Source: Succinivibrio sp. (lineage in GTDB: Bacteria; Pseudomonadota; Gammaproteobacteria; Enterobacterales; Succinivibrionaceae). Taken from it: 38,873 nt of DNA. The first letter of the stretch is position 1. Each line of letters starts with the position of its first letter. Positions 1 through 9,020 of the stretch are shown here, in pieces. The stretch covers positions 1-38,873 of the forward strand of contig JAFUGP010000184.1 in NCBI GenBank assembly GCA_017469335.1, given 5' to 3'. The position numbers were made by a program, and so were the translations under genes. The notes beneath the pieces were generated by a model. It saw only the letters and a program-made list of their open reading frames with translations. It did not search any database and had not been told where the DNA came from.

Positions 1-1071
1 ATCCGGATCGCCAAAGTTATCAGGCTCGGCACTTAAATAACCTAAGTGGGTGAGCAAGGTCAGTACGTCATCGCGGCTTTTGAAGGTGGTCATGTCATTT
101 TCAAAGGTACTGACATCCACTCTGACAGTCTCTCCCGCCAGCAGTTTTACTATCTCATCCTTAAGACCCTGGTGGTTAAGCTTGAGGTAAGCGGCCAGTG
201 CCTCCCAGGTCTCGGTGCGGGTCCAGTAACTTGAGAACTTTTTACGCCTCAAGGCGCTGACTACCGAATTGGTGTTGTAGATATGTTCCGCCTCGCCTAA
301 GGTATAACCGTCATACCACTGACTCATTTCCTCACAGCTCATGGAGTAATCAGTGCACAAAGTTGTTACTTCTTCTTTGGTAAACCCAAGGTAAGGAGCA
401 AAATCCCCGGGCTCAGTCACCGAGTACTCATCAAACATGTTAATCGCGCTGTGCTTGCCGTATTTTTTGATGGGCAGAATGCCGGTCAAGTAAGCGAGGG
501 CTATGTAGGACTTGCCCTTGAACAGGCCTTCGAGGAAATCCAAGTAGGTTTTAATGTCCGCATCGGGGGCCTTTTCTCTCATCACGCAGTCCCATTCATC
601 GATGATGACCACGAACTGCCTTTTGCCGTAAGCGCAGGCATCCTGCAGTTCCAGGTTGAGATCCCCATCTTTTGAGTACTTAATTTCAGGATAGAGTTGC
701 TTAAGTTCTCGTCCGATGATCTCCCCGAGCCAGCTTTTGAGCTCCTCAAGGTTATGGTGACAGCGGCTGAACTCATCGTTCATATTGATGAAGATGACGT
801 GGTATTGATTGAGGTGGGTACGGTAGCTCTCATCTTGGGCAATTTGCAGGGGAGCAAAAAGCTCTGCGCTGTCCTCCTGACCATAGTAGGCACAGAGCAT
901 CTCGGCCGTTACGCTCTTGCCAAAACGCCGGGGGCGGGAGATGCAGACGTATTTGTTTTTGGTAGCTATAAGGGGGTTTAGCAGGGCCAGCAGCGGGGTT
1001 TTATCCACGTAGGGCTTCGTCTTCAAACTCTCTGCAAAATCGCTGTTGCCCGGGTTGAGGTAATTTGCCAT
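1..1071 (-). CDS. AAA-ATPase-like / PD-(D/E)XK family protein, 3' end outside window
   Basis: The minus strand reads open for 357 codons from an ATG to the left edge, so the C-terminus is missing. The N-terminus has the typical opening of the AAA-ATPase_like family (YVDKTPLLALL), then a Walker A variant RPRRFGKS at residues 46-53 and a Walker B strand VVIIDEWD near residue 140. Family members usually end in a PDDEXK_9 nuclease-like domain, which would lie outside the window. An AGGAGA Shine-Dalgarno 8 nt upstream supports the start. The family is common and multi-copy in gut anaerobes. Its function is not established; defence or mobile-element roles are suspected. A related gene lies at the right edge (38184), so the window is bracketed by two members. 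Confidence 0.85.
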   Translation of the reverse strand, partial: MANYLNPGNSDFAESLKTKPYVDKTPLLALLNPLIATKNKYVCISRPRRFGKSVTAEMLCAYYGQEDSAELFAPLQIAQDESYRTHLNQYHVIFINMNDEFSRCHHNLEELKSWLGEIIGRELKQLYPEIKYSKDGDLNLELQDACAYGKRQFVVIIDEWDCVMREKAPDADIKTYLDFLEGLFKGKSYIALAYLTGILPIKKYGKHSAINMFDEYSVTEPGDFAPYLGFTKEEVTTLCTDYSMSCEEMSQWYDGYTLGEAEHIYNTNSVVSALRRKKFSSYWTRTETWEALAAYLKLNHQGLKDEIVKLLAGETVRVDVSTFENDMTTFKSRDDVLTLLTHLGYLSAEPDNFGDPD

Positions 1072-1130
1072 GTGGTGTTCTCCTGTGCGCTGTCGTCATG
1101 AAAAATAAGTGTGTCTTCAGGCACGCTCAA

Positions 1131-1202
1131 TCACGCAGTGTGGGTTTTAGTCTTCAAGCTCTCCGCAAAGTCGCTGCTGCCAGGATTAAGATATGTTGCC
1201 AT
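1131..1202 (-). pseudogene. N-terminal remnant of a second AAA-ATPase-like gene
   Basis: Directly upstream of the AAA-ATPase-like gene, the minus strand encodes 23 residues starting MATYLNPGSSDFAESLKTKT and then a stop. The intact neighbour begins MANYLNPGNSDFAESLKTKP. The two stretches also align at DNA level with only scattered differences, so this is a broken duplicate of the gene's 5' end. No Shine-Dalgarno precedes it. It is probably left from a recombination or replacement event between paralogues. Confidence 0.7.
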
Positions 1203-1591
1203 CTATGACGGTCTTCTTAGTGCTAAAGCGCAGTCTGGGTTTATCTTAACATGTAGGAGATGGTCAATTCCTTACAAGACAGGTGTTAAACGCGGTCATG
1301 TGGCTAATGCCCTTATGTGTCAGTGTGTTGTGTTGGACCCTGCAAGCGGAGGACAGCCTGCTAAACAGTCATATTTTCAATTTAAATGTTATAAATCAAT
1401 CAATTATACAATAAACTGGCAACAGAACCATAAACTTTGTGGAAATAGCGATCTCACTGCGAACCAAACCTGCACCCCGCGCTTCCATTCGGGGCGTTTT
1501 GTAACTTGGCTCTTCTTAATAGTTCTGTGCGGGGCGGTATGCTGAGTCACATCGGCAAGCAGACAGGCATAGCGCCTTGTTTTTTGTAGCA
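1203..1591. other. Intergenic region, no gene seen
   Basis: Open frames here show no family resemblance and lack ribosome binding sites. A weak hairpin (CCCCG / CGGGG with a 10-nt loop, followed by CGTTTT) lies near 1474-1502 and could be a poor terminator. The 1380-1440 part is AT-rich. Nothing else is recognisable. Confidence 0.4.
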
Positions 1592-1620
1592 ATGACAGCA
1601 TCAATCGGGCAAAATATGCT
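1592..1620 (+). promoter_or_regulatory. Candidate sigma70 promoter for proQ-prc
   Basis: ATGACA, a 17-nt spacer and TATGCT form a reasonable -35/-10 pair. Transcription would start near 1627, leaving a 5' leader of about 160 nt before the proposed proQ start. This is a sequence match only. Confidence 0.4.
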
Positions 1621-1786
1621 AAACTCTAACCCGGCATGGGTGTGCCCAGAACTTTTTGTATCATATAGTTTTTTAGGTTCATGCGGCGCCTTGGTGTCAG
1701 GGCAGGATAAACGAGTGTGGAGCCGGGGATCAGATCCCTGGAAGCCGTTTGTCTGCTTTATGGTGTTTGAAAATGAGGATTTTTTT

Positions 1787-2617
1787 GTGACCAGCGAAGA
1801 GAGCAGTCCGTCTTTTACCACGCAGGAGAGTGTTGAGGCAGCCGTCACAACCGGTGCCGAGCCCGGTCAGGAAGGACCGGAGCAGGAAGGCACACGTTTT
1901 GAACATATCAAGGAAGCCTTAGAGCTGCTCTATACCTACTTTCCGCAGTGTTTTATCAAAGAAGGCGACTGCAAGCCGCTGAAGGTCGGCATTTTTGATG
2001 ACGTGCGCTCCCGCCTGGGCGACAAACCGGGGCTTACCGTGTCCAAGGTCAGGGCGGCCATGCGTTTTTATACCGGACGTCTGCGTTATCTTTACAGTCT
2101 GCAGGCCGGGGCCAAAAGGGTCGATTTGGACGGTAACGAAGGCGAGGAGGTCAGTGCCGAGCACGCCGCCTTTGCCGCCGAACGCGCCGCAAGCATACGG
2201 GCCAAATTAAAGGAGCGTAAACAAACCAAACTTGCCTCGCAGGGGGATGAGAATTCAGCCGTATCTGAGAATGCCTCAAAAAGCGGCGGTGCGCGTCGTC
2301 AGCCGTTCCCCCAGAGCAAGGCCGATAAGCGTCGCGGTTTACCGAGCGGACGCCGCGCCACGCCTAAGTTGGTGCGCCGTCAGCCTGCGCAGACCGAGCA
2401 GGTTGCCCCCATGCCGTCGCTTGAGCTTGAGGAGATCTCTCCTGGTGCGGCCACCCGCGGCATGACGGTGTTCGTGCTGACCGGGCAGGGCGAGAGTTAT
2501 GTGCGCGGACAGATTGAAGGCGATGAAAACAAGGGCGTGGTGCTGGTGCTGCTTGACAGCGGCATGAGTCTGCAGGTGCCGCTAGAGCGCCTGAGGGTCG
2601 AGCGCAAGCCCGGTTAA
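1787..2617 (+). CDS. proQ: RNA chaperone ProQ
   Basis: ProQ binds structured RNAs and mRNA 3' ends and helps small RNAs act on targets in the cytoplasm. An acidic N-terminal tail is followed by the ProQ/FinO domain at about residues 38-150 (YFPQCFIKEGDCKPLKVGIF; RAAMRFYTGRLRYLYSL; GAKRVDLDGN), a long basic linker, and a C-terminal Tudor-like domain at about 218-270 (VVLVLLDSGMSLQVPLERL). The order and about 276 residues fit the family (E. coli about 230), with a longer tail and linker. I chose a GTG with GAGGA 7 nt upstream; an in-frame ATG nine codons earlier (1760) has no Shine-Dalgarno. The next gene is prc, the same pair as in E. coli, which supports the assignment. Confidence 0.93.
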   Translation: MTSEESSPSFTTQESVEAAVTTGAEPGQEGPEQEGTRFEHIKEALELLYTYFPQCFIKEGDCKPLKVGIFDDVRSRLGDKPGLTVSKVRAAMRFYTGRLRYLYSLQAGAKRVDLDGNEGEEVSAEHAAFAAERAASIRAKLKERKQTKLASQGDENSAVSENASKSGGARRQPFPQSKADKRRGLPSGRRATPKLVRRQPAQTEQVAPMPSLELEEISPGAATRGMTVFVLTGQGESYVRGQIEGDENKGVVLVLLDSGMSLQVPLERLRVERKPG

Positions 2618-2706
2618 ATCGCCACCTGGGGCGGCGTCTTACATAACTAAGAGAATATTTGAGTACTGAAGGTTCATTCAGCCACATTGTTTCAGGAAGG
2701 TGCAGT

Positions 2707-4782
2707 TTGTCTAACTACCTCAAAGTCTCCTTGGGTGTCTTACTGCTGGGCAGTGCTCTCAGCGTGGCGGCCAAAGTCAGCGTACCGGCCTATGAAAAGC
2801 TGCCGGTGTTCAGCATGGAAGGGCAGCATAAGACCTCCTGTCAGCGTCTGTCCGATGACTTCACGCGAGCGCACTTTCGTATCGTCGATCTCAATTCCGA
2901 GTTTGCCAACAAGGTCATCGACCGTTATCTGGAGTACCTGGACTACAACCGCTCGCTTTTGACCAAAGACGAGGTCAGTTCCATCTACGGCAACTATCAG
3001 AACATCATCTATTCGATCAGCAACTGTGATCTGGGCTATCCCATGAAGCTCTACGGGGATGCCTTGAGAAAGCGCTACAACAAGTATGTCTACTTCACCA
3101 AGATGCTGGACAAGCCCCTTGACCTCAGCAAAAAGGAGAGTGTGGAACTCGACAGGCGCAAAAGCGAGTTCTTAGACTCGGAGAGCGCCATCCGCCATGA
3201 GTGGGAGCTGGAACTTAAGAACGAATACCTAAGTCAGCTGTTAAGCGATCCCACCAAAACCGACGCGCAGGTGCGCGACAAGCTCAAAAAACGCTATGAG
3301 ATTGCGCTTTCCAAATTAGGGCAGGTCAACAATGAAGACGCCTTTTCGGCCTTCATGAACAGCTTTGCCCGCGCCATTGATCCCCATACCAGTTACTTCA
3401 GCCCCACCGATACCGAAAGCTTCAACGACGACATGAACCTCACCTTGGAGGGCATCGGCGCGGTGCTCAGCTCCGAGGACGAGTACACCGTGATCACGGA
3501 GATCATGCCCGGCTCCCCGGCCGAGCGCAGCAAGAAGCTCAAGCCTAAGGATCGCATTGTGCGGGTGACGCAGCAAAACGGCACTCAGGATGATGTCATC
3601 GGCATGCGTCTCTCGGACGTGGTCAAAAAGATCCGCGGCACCAAGGGGACCAAGGTCACGCTGGACATCGAGCGCGGCGAGGGTTCCTCGCTCAAGACCT
3701 TCAAGGTGGAGCTCATCCGCGACAAGATCAGACTGCAGGATCGCGAGGCCAAGGGCGAGGTGAAGCTCGCTGCCGACGGCAGCCGCATCGGCGTGATCAC
3801 CATCAAGAGTTTCTACTCGGGTCTGCATGATGATCTCTCCCGCGAAATCAACAAGCTCAAGGGCGAGAACATCAAATCTCTCATCATCGATTTGCGCAAC
3901 AACGGCGGCGGCTCGCTGCCGGAGGCCATCATGAGCACCGGACTGTTCATCAAGAGCGGGCCGGTGGTGATCGTGCGCGACGTGCTCGGTAATGAGCTGC
4001 CGCAGAATGACAACGACGAGGGGCAGCTCTACGACGGCCCGCTGGTGGTGCTGGTCAACCGTCTGTCGGCCTCCAGTTCGGAGATCATGGCTGCCGCACT
4101 GCGCGATTACGGCCGGGCGCTGGTGGTGGGCGACACCACTTTCGGCAAGGGCACCGTGCAGCAGAACAAGTCCTTGGCTCGGGTCTTTGATTTTGCCGAT
4201 TTGGGCCTGGGCTCGGTGCATTACACCATCGCCAAGTTCTACCGCATCAACGGCGGCTCCACGCAGCTCAAGGGTGTCAGCCCCGATGTGGCCATGCCCG
4301 CCCTGGTCGATGACAACGAGTACGGCGAGCGCAATGAACCCAACGCGCTGCCCTGGGACAGTATCCGTCCGGCCAACTATCAGACTTTGCTCAATATCGC
4401 CGCCTACGTGCCGCAGATCAATGCCCGCCACGAGGAGCGCGTGCGCAATAACGAGGAGTTCGCCATTTTTGAGAACGACATCGCCCGCTACCACGAGCTC
4501 AAGGAGCAGAACAAACTCTCCGTGAACTTGGAGGAGCGCCGCCGCCTCAAGGCGGCCGATGACGCATTGGCCCTGAAGAACACCAATGTCAGATTAAAGC
4601 ACATGGGCAAGAGCCCGGTGAAGGCTGTCAAGGATCTGCCCGAGGACTTCCAGTTCGACGATCCCATCTTGGATGAGACCTTAAACGTGGCCTCGGATTA
4701 TGCCGATCTGATTGCCGGTGCCGGAGTAAGCGCCGGCAACACGCCCGTTCTGTCCAGGTTTGCCAGACCGGAGGAGGAGTAA
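2707..4782 (+). CDS. prc: Carboxy-terminal processing protease Prc (Tsp)
   Basis: This periplasmic serine protease cleaves proteins at nonpolar C-termini, processing FtsI and degrading tagged proteins in E. coli. The sequence follows E. coli Prc along its length: a signal peptide (MSNYLKVSLGVLLLGSAL), an N-terminal helical domain, a PDZ domain near residues 235-330 (LEGIGAVLSSEDEYTVI), the protease core with the SASSSE nucleophile region (Ser about 456) and the general-base Lys about 481 in FGKGTVQQ, and the DUF3340-like C-terminus. I chose a TTG with AGGAAGG 6 nt upstream, because it gives a compact signal peptide. An earlier TTG at 2659 would add 16 residues and has a weaker ribosome site. 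It lies about 90 nt after proQ, probably co-transcribed. Confidence 0.93.
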   Translation: MSNYLKVSLGVLLLGSALSVAAKVSVPAYEKLPVFSMEGQHKTSCQRLSDDFTRAHFRIVDLNSEFANKVIDRYLEYLDYNRSLLTKDEVSSIYGNYQNIIYSISNCDLGYPMKLYGDALRKRYNKYVYFTKMLDKPLDLSKKESVELDRRKSEFLDSESAIRHEWELELKNEYLSQLLSDPTKTDAQVRDKLKKRYEIALSKLGQVNNEDAFSAFMNSFARAIDPHTSYFSPTDTESFNDDMNLTLEGIGAVLSSEDEYTVITEIMPGSPAERSKKLKPKDRIVRVTQQNGTQDDVIGMRLSDVVKKIRGTKGTKVTLDIERGEGSSLKTFKVELIRDKIRLQDREAKGEVKLAADGSRIGVITIKSFYSGLHDDLSREINKLKGENIKSLIIDLRNNGGGSLPEAIMSTGLFIKSGPVVIVRDVLGNELPQNDNDEGQLYDGPLVVLVNRLSASSSEIMAAALRDYGRALVVGDTTFGKGTVQQNKSLARVFDFADLGLGSVHYTIAKFYRINGGSTQLKGVSPDVAMPALVDDNEYGERNEPNALPWDSIRPANYQTLLNIAAYVPQINARHEERVRNNEEFAIFENDIARYHELKEQNKLSVNLEERRRLKAADDALALKNTNVRLKHMGKSPVKAVKDLPEDFQFDDPILDETLNVASDYADLIAGAGVSAGNTPVLSRFARPEEE

Positions 4783-4870
4783 TCACCCCCTCCTGCGGCG
4801 GCATCAGCTGTGTACCTTCGGCCCCGGGGAGTCCTGCGCTTATCCTACGGCCTGAGGTGGGAGTATTAAA

Positions 4871-7489
4871 TTGAAAAGCAAAAGCAAATATCAGGCGGTA
4901 CGCCGGGCCGACTATAAGGCCCCGGCTTTTCTGACGCCGAGCATCAACCTTACCTTCGAGCTTTCCGATGATCATACCGTGGTACGCAGCAGCGCCCGCT
5001 ATAAGCGGGTGGGCCGGGGGGCGCTGCGCTTAAACGGCGAGGGACTCACCCTCAAGTCACTGCGTTTAGACGGCACGGTGTGCAAGTACAAGACGGAGAA
5101 AAACGGCGATCTTATCTTGGAGGACGTGCCCGACGAGTTTGAGCTGCAGATAGAAAACGAGATCTCGCCTATCGCCAACACTGAACTCATGGGCCTGTAC
5201 AAGTCCAACGGTACCTACTGCACGCAGTGTGAGCCCGAGGGTTTCCGGCGCATCACCTATTTTCAGGACCGTCCCGATGTGCTCTCCCGCTTCAAGGTCA
5301 CCATCCTGGGTCCCGAGTATGGCTGCGGGGTGCTGCTCTCCAACGGCAATCTCGTCGACAGCGGCACCCGTGACGGCCGGCAGTACGCGGTGTGGGAGGA
5401 TCCTTTCCCCAAACCCTGTTATCTGTTCGCGCTGGTGGCCGGTACCTTTGACATTCTCAACGACAGTTACACCACCAAGAGCGGCCGCAAGGTGCAGCTC
5501 TCTCTTTACGTGGATCGCGGTGCCATCGAACGCGCGCCCTGGGCCATGGAGTCCATCAAGAGCGCCATGCGCTGGGATGAGGAGCGCTGGGGACTGGAGT
5601 ACGATCTGGACAATTTCAAGGTGGTGGCCGTGGACTTCTTCAACCAGGGTGCCATGGAGAACAAGTCCCTCAACATCTTCAATTCCATCTATGTGCTGGT
5701 AGACAAGCACTCCGCCACCGATCGGGCCTTCTTCAATGTGCAGAGCGTGATCGGGCACGAGTACTTCCACAACTACACCGGGGATCGGGTTACGCTGCGT
5801 GACTGGTTCCAGCTCTCCCTGAAGGAAAGCCTTACGGTATTCCGCGATCAGGAGTTCAGCTCGGATGTGGCCTCCCGTACGCTGACGCGCCTGGAGGCGG
5901 TCAATGTGATCCGCGGGGCACAGTTTGCCGAGGACGCAAGTCCCATGGCCCATCCGGTGCGTCCCGATGAGGTCATGGAGATGAACAATTTCTATACCGT
6001 GACCATCTACGACAAGGGTGCCGAGATCATCCGCATGATCCATACCCTGATAGGTGAGGAGGCTTTTGCCGCGGGATTGCGTCTGTACCTCAAGCGTTTC
6101 GACGGCCAGGCGGTGACGGTGGATGATTTTATCGGCAGCATGCAGGAGGCCTCGGGTTTTGACTTCACTGCCTTCATGCGCTGGTACAGTCAGCGCGGCA
6201 CCCCCCGGGTTGAGGCCGGGTGGCAGCATCAGGGAGGGCAGCTGCAGCTTGAGTTAAAGCAGAGTTTGGTCGATCCGGTCACGGGCAGGGAGCTTTTGCC
6301 CATGGTGATCCCGCTGCGCGCCTCGCTTCTGGATAAGGCGGGGCAAAAGGTTCAGGCCCCGGAGTTGCCGCAAAACGGCGTACTGGTTTTGCAGGAGCCT
6401 GAACAGAGCTTCAGCTTCAGCGTACCCGAGGGCACGCTGCCGGTGCTGCTCGAGGATTTCTCCGCTCCCGTAAGACTTAAGGCTCCCTACAGCGCCGAGG
6501 ATTACGTGCGCATGCTTGCCCACAGCGAGGATCCCTTTATCAAGGCCGACGCCTCCTTCCAACTGCAAAGCCGCTATGTGTATGACTGCCGCGCCGCCGA
6601 CGGCAGTTATAAGACGCCCGAGAGTTTTATTGAGGCCTGTGCGCGGCTGTTGGAGGGGCTTGGCGTGGAGGATGATCTCATCACCGCCGCCGCCGGACTT
6701 AAGGTGCAGACTCTGCAGACTTTGATGGAGACTGAGGCGCACATCGACTTAGATGCCCTGGAGGCGGCCCGCCGTGAGCTGCAGGGGCAGAGCGCGGTGG
6801 CCCTCTATGATCACTATCGGCGCGTTTATCGCGACATCCGAGCCATCTCCGATGAGTACAGCATGCAGAACCTCAGCAGGCGCAGCCTCAATCTCACCGC
6901 CTTGCACATGCTCTGCGTGGCGCTGTGCCGTAAGGAGCGTGCGGAGGATGCCGCCGCTCTGGTCGAGGAGCATTACCGGGGCCATCAGAATATGACCGAT
7001 CAGCTGGCCGCCTTAGGTGAGGCGGTGCATCTTAAGCTGCCCAACGCCGCAAAATTACTGGATATTTTTGAACGGCGCTGGAGCGGCGATCCCCTGGTCT
7101 TTGACAATTTCTTCAGGCTGCAGGCCACGGTGCCGGAGATTGAAACCGTCTTTGAGGTGCGTAGGCTGCTTTCGCATCCGCGCTATGATCAGAGCAATCC
7201 CAACCGCATCCGCGCTCTGCCCGGGGCCATGATCCTGCAAAATCCGGTGGCGTTGCACCGTCCGGACGGGGCCGGGTACAAACTGGCCTATGACATCATC
7301 GCCGCACTCAACTCCAGCAACACCATGATGGCCGCGCGACTGCTTACGCCGCTTTTAAGTTTCCGGCGCTTTGACGGGAAAAGACAGGAGCTTATGCGCA
7401 CGCAGCTAGGCAGTCTGCTCAAACTGCCAGATATCGCGCGCTCGGTTTATGAGAAGGTTCAGGCGGCTTTGCAGGTCAAGGAGTCCTAG
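4871..7489 (+). CDS. pepN: Aminopeptidase N (M1 family)
   Basis: This cytoplasmic zinc metalloprotease removes N-terminal residues from peptides. Its 872 residues match E. coli PepN (870). The exopeptidase signature GAMEN is at 260-264 and the zinc site HEYFH at 296-300, with the third ligand Glu in KESLTVF about 20 residues later. The Ig-like and C-terminal helical domains follow (DUF3458-type). The start is TTG with a purine-rich GAGGTGGGAG about 7 nt upstream; no better start is visible. The stop codon overlaps the next start by one base, so it is translationally linked to the DUF2835 gene and probably to pyrD. Confidence 0.95.
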   Translation: MKSKSKYQAVRRADYKAPAFLTPSINLTFELSDDHTVVRSSARYKRVGRGALRLNGEGLTLKSLRLDGTVCKYKTEKNGDLILEDVPDEFELQIENEISPIANTELMGLYKSNGTYCTQCEPEGFRRITYFQDRPDVLSRFKVTILGPEYGCGVLLSNGNLVDSGTRDGRQYAVWEDPFPKPCYLFALVAGTFDILNDSYTTKSGRKVQLSLYVDRGAIERAPWAMESIKSAMRWDEERWGLEYDLDNFKVVAVDFFNQGAMENKSLNIFNSIYVLVDKHSATDRAFFNVQSVIGHEYFHNYTGDRVTLRDWFQLSLKESLTVFRDQEFSSDVASRTLTRLEAVNVIRGAQFAEDASPMAHPVRPDEVMEMNNFYTVTIYDKGAEIIRMIHTLIGEEAFAAGLRLYLKRFDGQAVTVDDFIGSMQEASGFDFTAFMRWYSQRGTPRVEAGWQHQGGQLQLELKQSLVDPVTGRELLPMVIPLRASLLDKAGQKVQAPELPQNGVLVLQEPEQSFSFSVPEGTLPVLLEDFSAPVRLKAPYSAEDYVRMLAHSEDPFIKADASFQLQSRYVYDCRAADGSYKTPESFIEACARLLEGLGVEDDLITAAAGLKVQTLQTLMETEAHIDLDALEAARRELQGQSAVALYDHYRRVYRDIRAISDEYSMQNLSRRSLNLTALHMLCVALCRKERAEDAAALVEEHYRGHQNMTDQLAALGEAVHLKLPNAAKLLDIFERRWSGDPLVFDNFFRLQATVPEIETVFEVRRLLSHPRYDQSNPNRIRALPGAMILQNPVALHRPDGAGYKLAYDIIAALNSSNTMMAARLLTPLLSFRRFDGKRQELMRTQLGSLLKLPDIARSVYEKVQAALQVKES

Positions 7490-7719
7490 TGTACGGTTAC
7501 AGCAACTTCTACTTTTCCATCAGTATGAGCAAGGAGCAGCTGCTGGCGGTGTACTCCGGCTCGATCCGCCGGGTGAGGGTGCGCACCGAAAGCGGCATGG
7601 TGCTGGACATAGATGCCGAACACCTCAAGAATTTCACTACCATGGACGGCATACACGGGCGCTTCAAGCTGACTGTCGACTCGCGCAACCGTTTTGTCAG
7701 TCTGAACAAGATAGGCTGA
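7489..7719 (+). CDS. DUF2835 family small protein
   Basis: A 76-residue protein starting with GTG, whose G is the last base of the pepN stop codon. The sequence (FYFSISMSKEQLLAVYSG; VRVRTESGMVLDID; HGRFKLTVD) matches the gammaproteobacterial DUF2835 family of about 70-80 residues, which has no assigned role. It contains no membrane segment or metal motif. Its place between pepN and pyrD, with tight spacing, indicates one operon. Recognition is from pattern memory. Confidence 0.8.
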   Translation: MYGYSNFYFSISMSKEQLLAVYSGSIRRVRVRTESGMVLDIDAEHLKNFTTMDGIHGRFKLTVDSRNRFVSLNKIG

Positions 7720-7728
7720 GGAGCATAC

Positions 7729-8754
7729 ATGCTGTACAACCTCTATCCGCTGTTGCGGCCGTTGCTGTTTGCGCAGGATGCCGAGCAGGCTCATGAAGAA
7801 GTGCTGAAACTGGCCGCCCGGGCCTCCCGTTACCCCAAAATGCTGGAACTGCTCGCGCAGAAAGCGCCGCCCCGGCCCTGCGAGGTGATGGGACTTAAAT
7901 TTCAAAACCCGCTGGGACTGGCCGCCGGGCTGGATAAAAACGCCGAGGCCGTGGACTATTTCGGGGCGCTGGGTTTTGGTTTCATTGAGGTAGGGACGGT
8001 CACGCCGCGCCCGCAGGAGGGCAATCCGCGTCCCAGGCTGTTCAGACTGCCTCAGGCTCAGGCCCTTATTAACCGCATGGGGTTTAACAATAAAGGCGTG
8101 GAGTATGTGGCAGCGCGCCTCAAGGAGCGCTCCTACCGGGGAGTCTTGGGGGTGAGCATCGGTAAAAACGAGGACACCAAACTTGAGGAGGCGGCCTCAG
8201 ACTACCTTTCCTGCATGGACGCGGTCTATCCCTATGCCGACTATATCGCGGTCAATATCTCCTGTCCCAACACTCCCGAGCTGACGCAGCTGCAGGAAGA
8301 GCGGCGCAGCCTGCAGCTGCTGAAAACCCTCAAGGAGCGGCAGGGCACTCTGGCGGCACGCTACGAAAAATACGTACCGCTGGTGGTGAAGATCGCCCCT
8401 GATTTGACTGAGGAGCAGTTAAACGCGCTCCTGGACAACTGCCTGGAAGTCAAGATAGACGGTTTGAACTGTACCAACACCACCCAAAGCCGCGAGCTGG
8501 TGCATGGTCTTACCCATGCCGCCGAGAGGGGCGGTCTGTCGGGACAGCCGCTGCGCTCTCTGAGCAACCGCATCTTAAAGACGGCCGCGGAGCGCTGCGC
8601 CGGCCGTCTGGCTCTGATTGGCTGCGGCGGGGTGGACAGTGCCACCGCCGCCCGGGAGAAACTGCACTCAGGCGCACAGCTCATACAGCTCTATACCGCA
8701 CTGATCTACCAAGGACCGCAACTGGTCCTGGACATCTTAAAAAGTCTTAGCTGA
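7729..8754 (+). CDS. pyrD: Dihydroorotate dehydrogenase, quinone-linked (class 2)
   Basis: PyrD oxidises dihydroorotate to orotate in pyrimidine synthesis and passes electrons to quinones at the inner membrane. The 341 residues and the N-terminal amphipathic segment (MLYNLYPLLRPLLFAQDAEQ) are class 2 features. The FMN-barrel motifs are clear: PLGLAAGLDKNAEAVDYF, GTVTPRPQEGNPRPRLFRL, NRMGFNNKG. The catalytic-base loop reads NISCPNTPEL, with Cys179 where class 2 enzymes normally carry serine and class 1A enzymes carry cysteine. A TGAGGAG site lies 4-5 nt before the ATG, 9 nt after the DUF2835 gene, and a terminator follows. Confidence 0.94.
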   Translation: MLYNLYPLLRPLLFAQDAEQAHEEVLKLAARASRYPKMLELLAQKAPPRPCEVMGLKFQNPLGLAAGLDKNAEAVDYFGALGFGFIEVGTVTPRPQEGNPRPRLFRLPQAQALINRMGFNNKGVEYVAARLKERSYRGVLGVSIGKNEDTKLEEAASDYLSCMDAVYPYADYIAVNISCPNTPELTQLQEERRSLQLLKTLKERQGTLAARYEKYVPLVVKIAPDLTEEQLNALLDNCLEVKIDGLNCTNTTQSRELVHGLTHAAERGGLSGQPLRSLSNRILKTAAERCAGRLALIGCGGVDSATAAREKLHSGAQLIQLYTALIYQGPQLVLDILKSLS

Positions 8755-8773
8755 CACATCTGCCTGCCATAAG

Positions 8774-8794
8774 GCCGCCTGCGGGCGGCTTTTT
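8774..8794 (+). terminator. Rho-independent terminator of the pepN-pyrD operon
   Basis: GCCGCC, loop TGCG, GGCGGC, then five T. It lies 20 nt after the pyrD stop. Confidence 0.85.
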
Positions 8795-8981
8795 GGTACG
8801 CATTCCCCACGTTACAAAGAGGTCCTGACACGCTCCGGCAGATCCCGGGTGTGCCCTTGGAGGGCTCGTGCCTGCGTGCGCGCGGTCTGCTCTCAAGATT
8901 AAACGGTCCGGGGCAGCTCCACCGTCGCGGCGCCTGCCGCAGGGTGGGTGACAGTGAAAAGGGCGAGGTGGGCCGACCGGA

Positions 8982-9020
8982 TAAAAAACGGCATGCGCCC
9001 TGAACAACTGGCGTATGCCG
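8982..9020 (-). terminator. Minus-strand terminator-like hairpin without an upstream gene
   Basis: On the minus strand an 11-bp stem (CGGCATACGCC with GGCGCATGCCG, one G-U pair) with a 10-nt loop is followed by six T. The plus strand has no T run after the stem, so it would terminate leftward transcription. No convincing minus-strand gene lies to its right before zapC (divergent); a short untranslated RNA is possible. Confidence 0.5.

Noticed and set aside
3316-4494. 392-codon minus-strand open frame inside prc
   Set aside because: It is antisense to a clear protease gene, has no family resemblance, and long antisense frames are expected in GC-rich codon-biased genes.
5066-6229. 387-codon minus-strand open frame inside pepN
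   Set aside because: Antisense shadow of pepN with His/Gly/Val-rich composition and no ribosome site.
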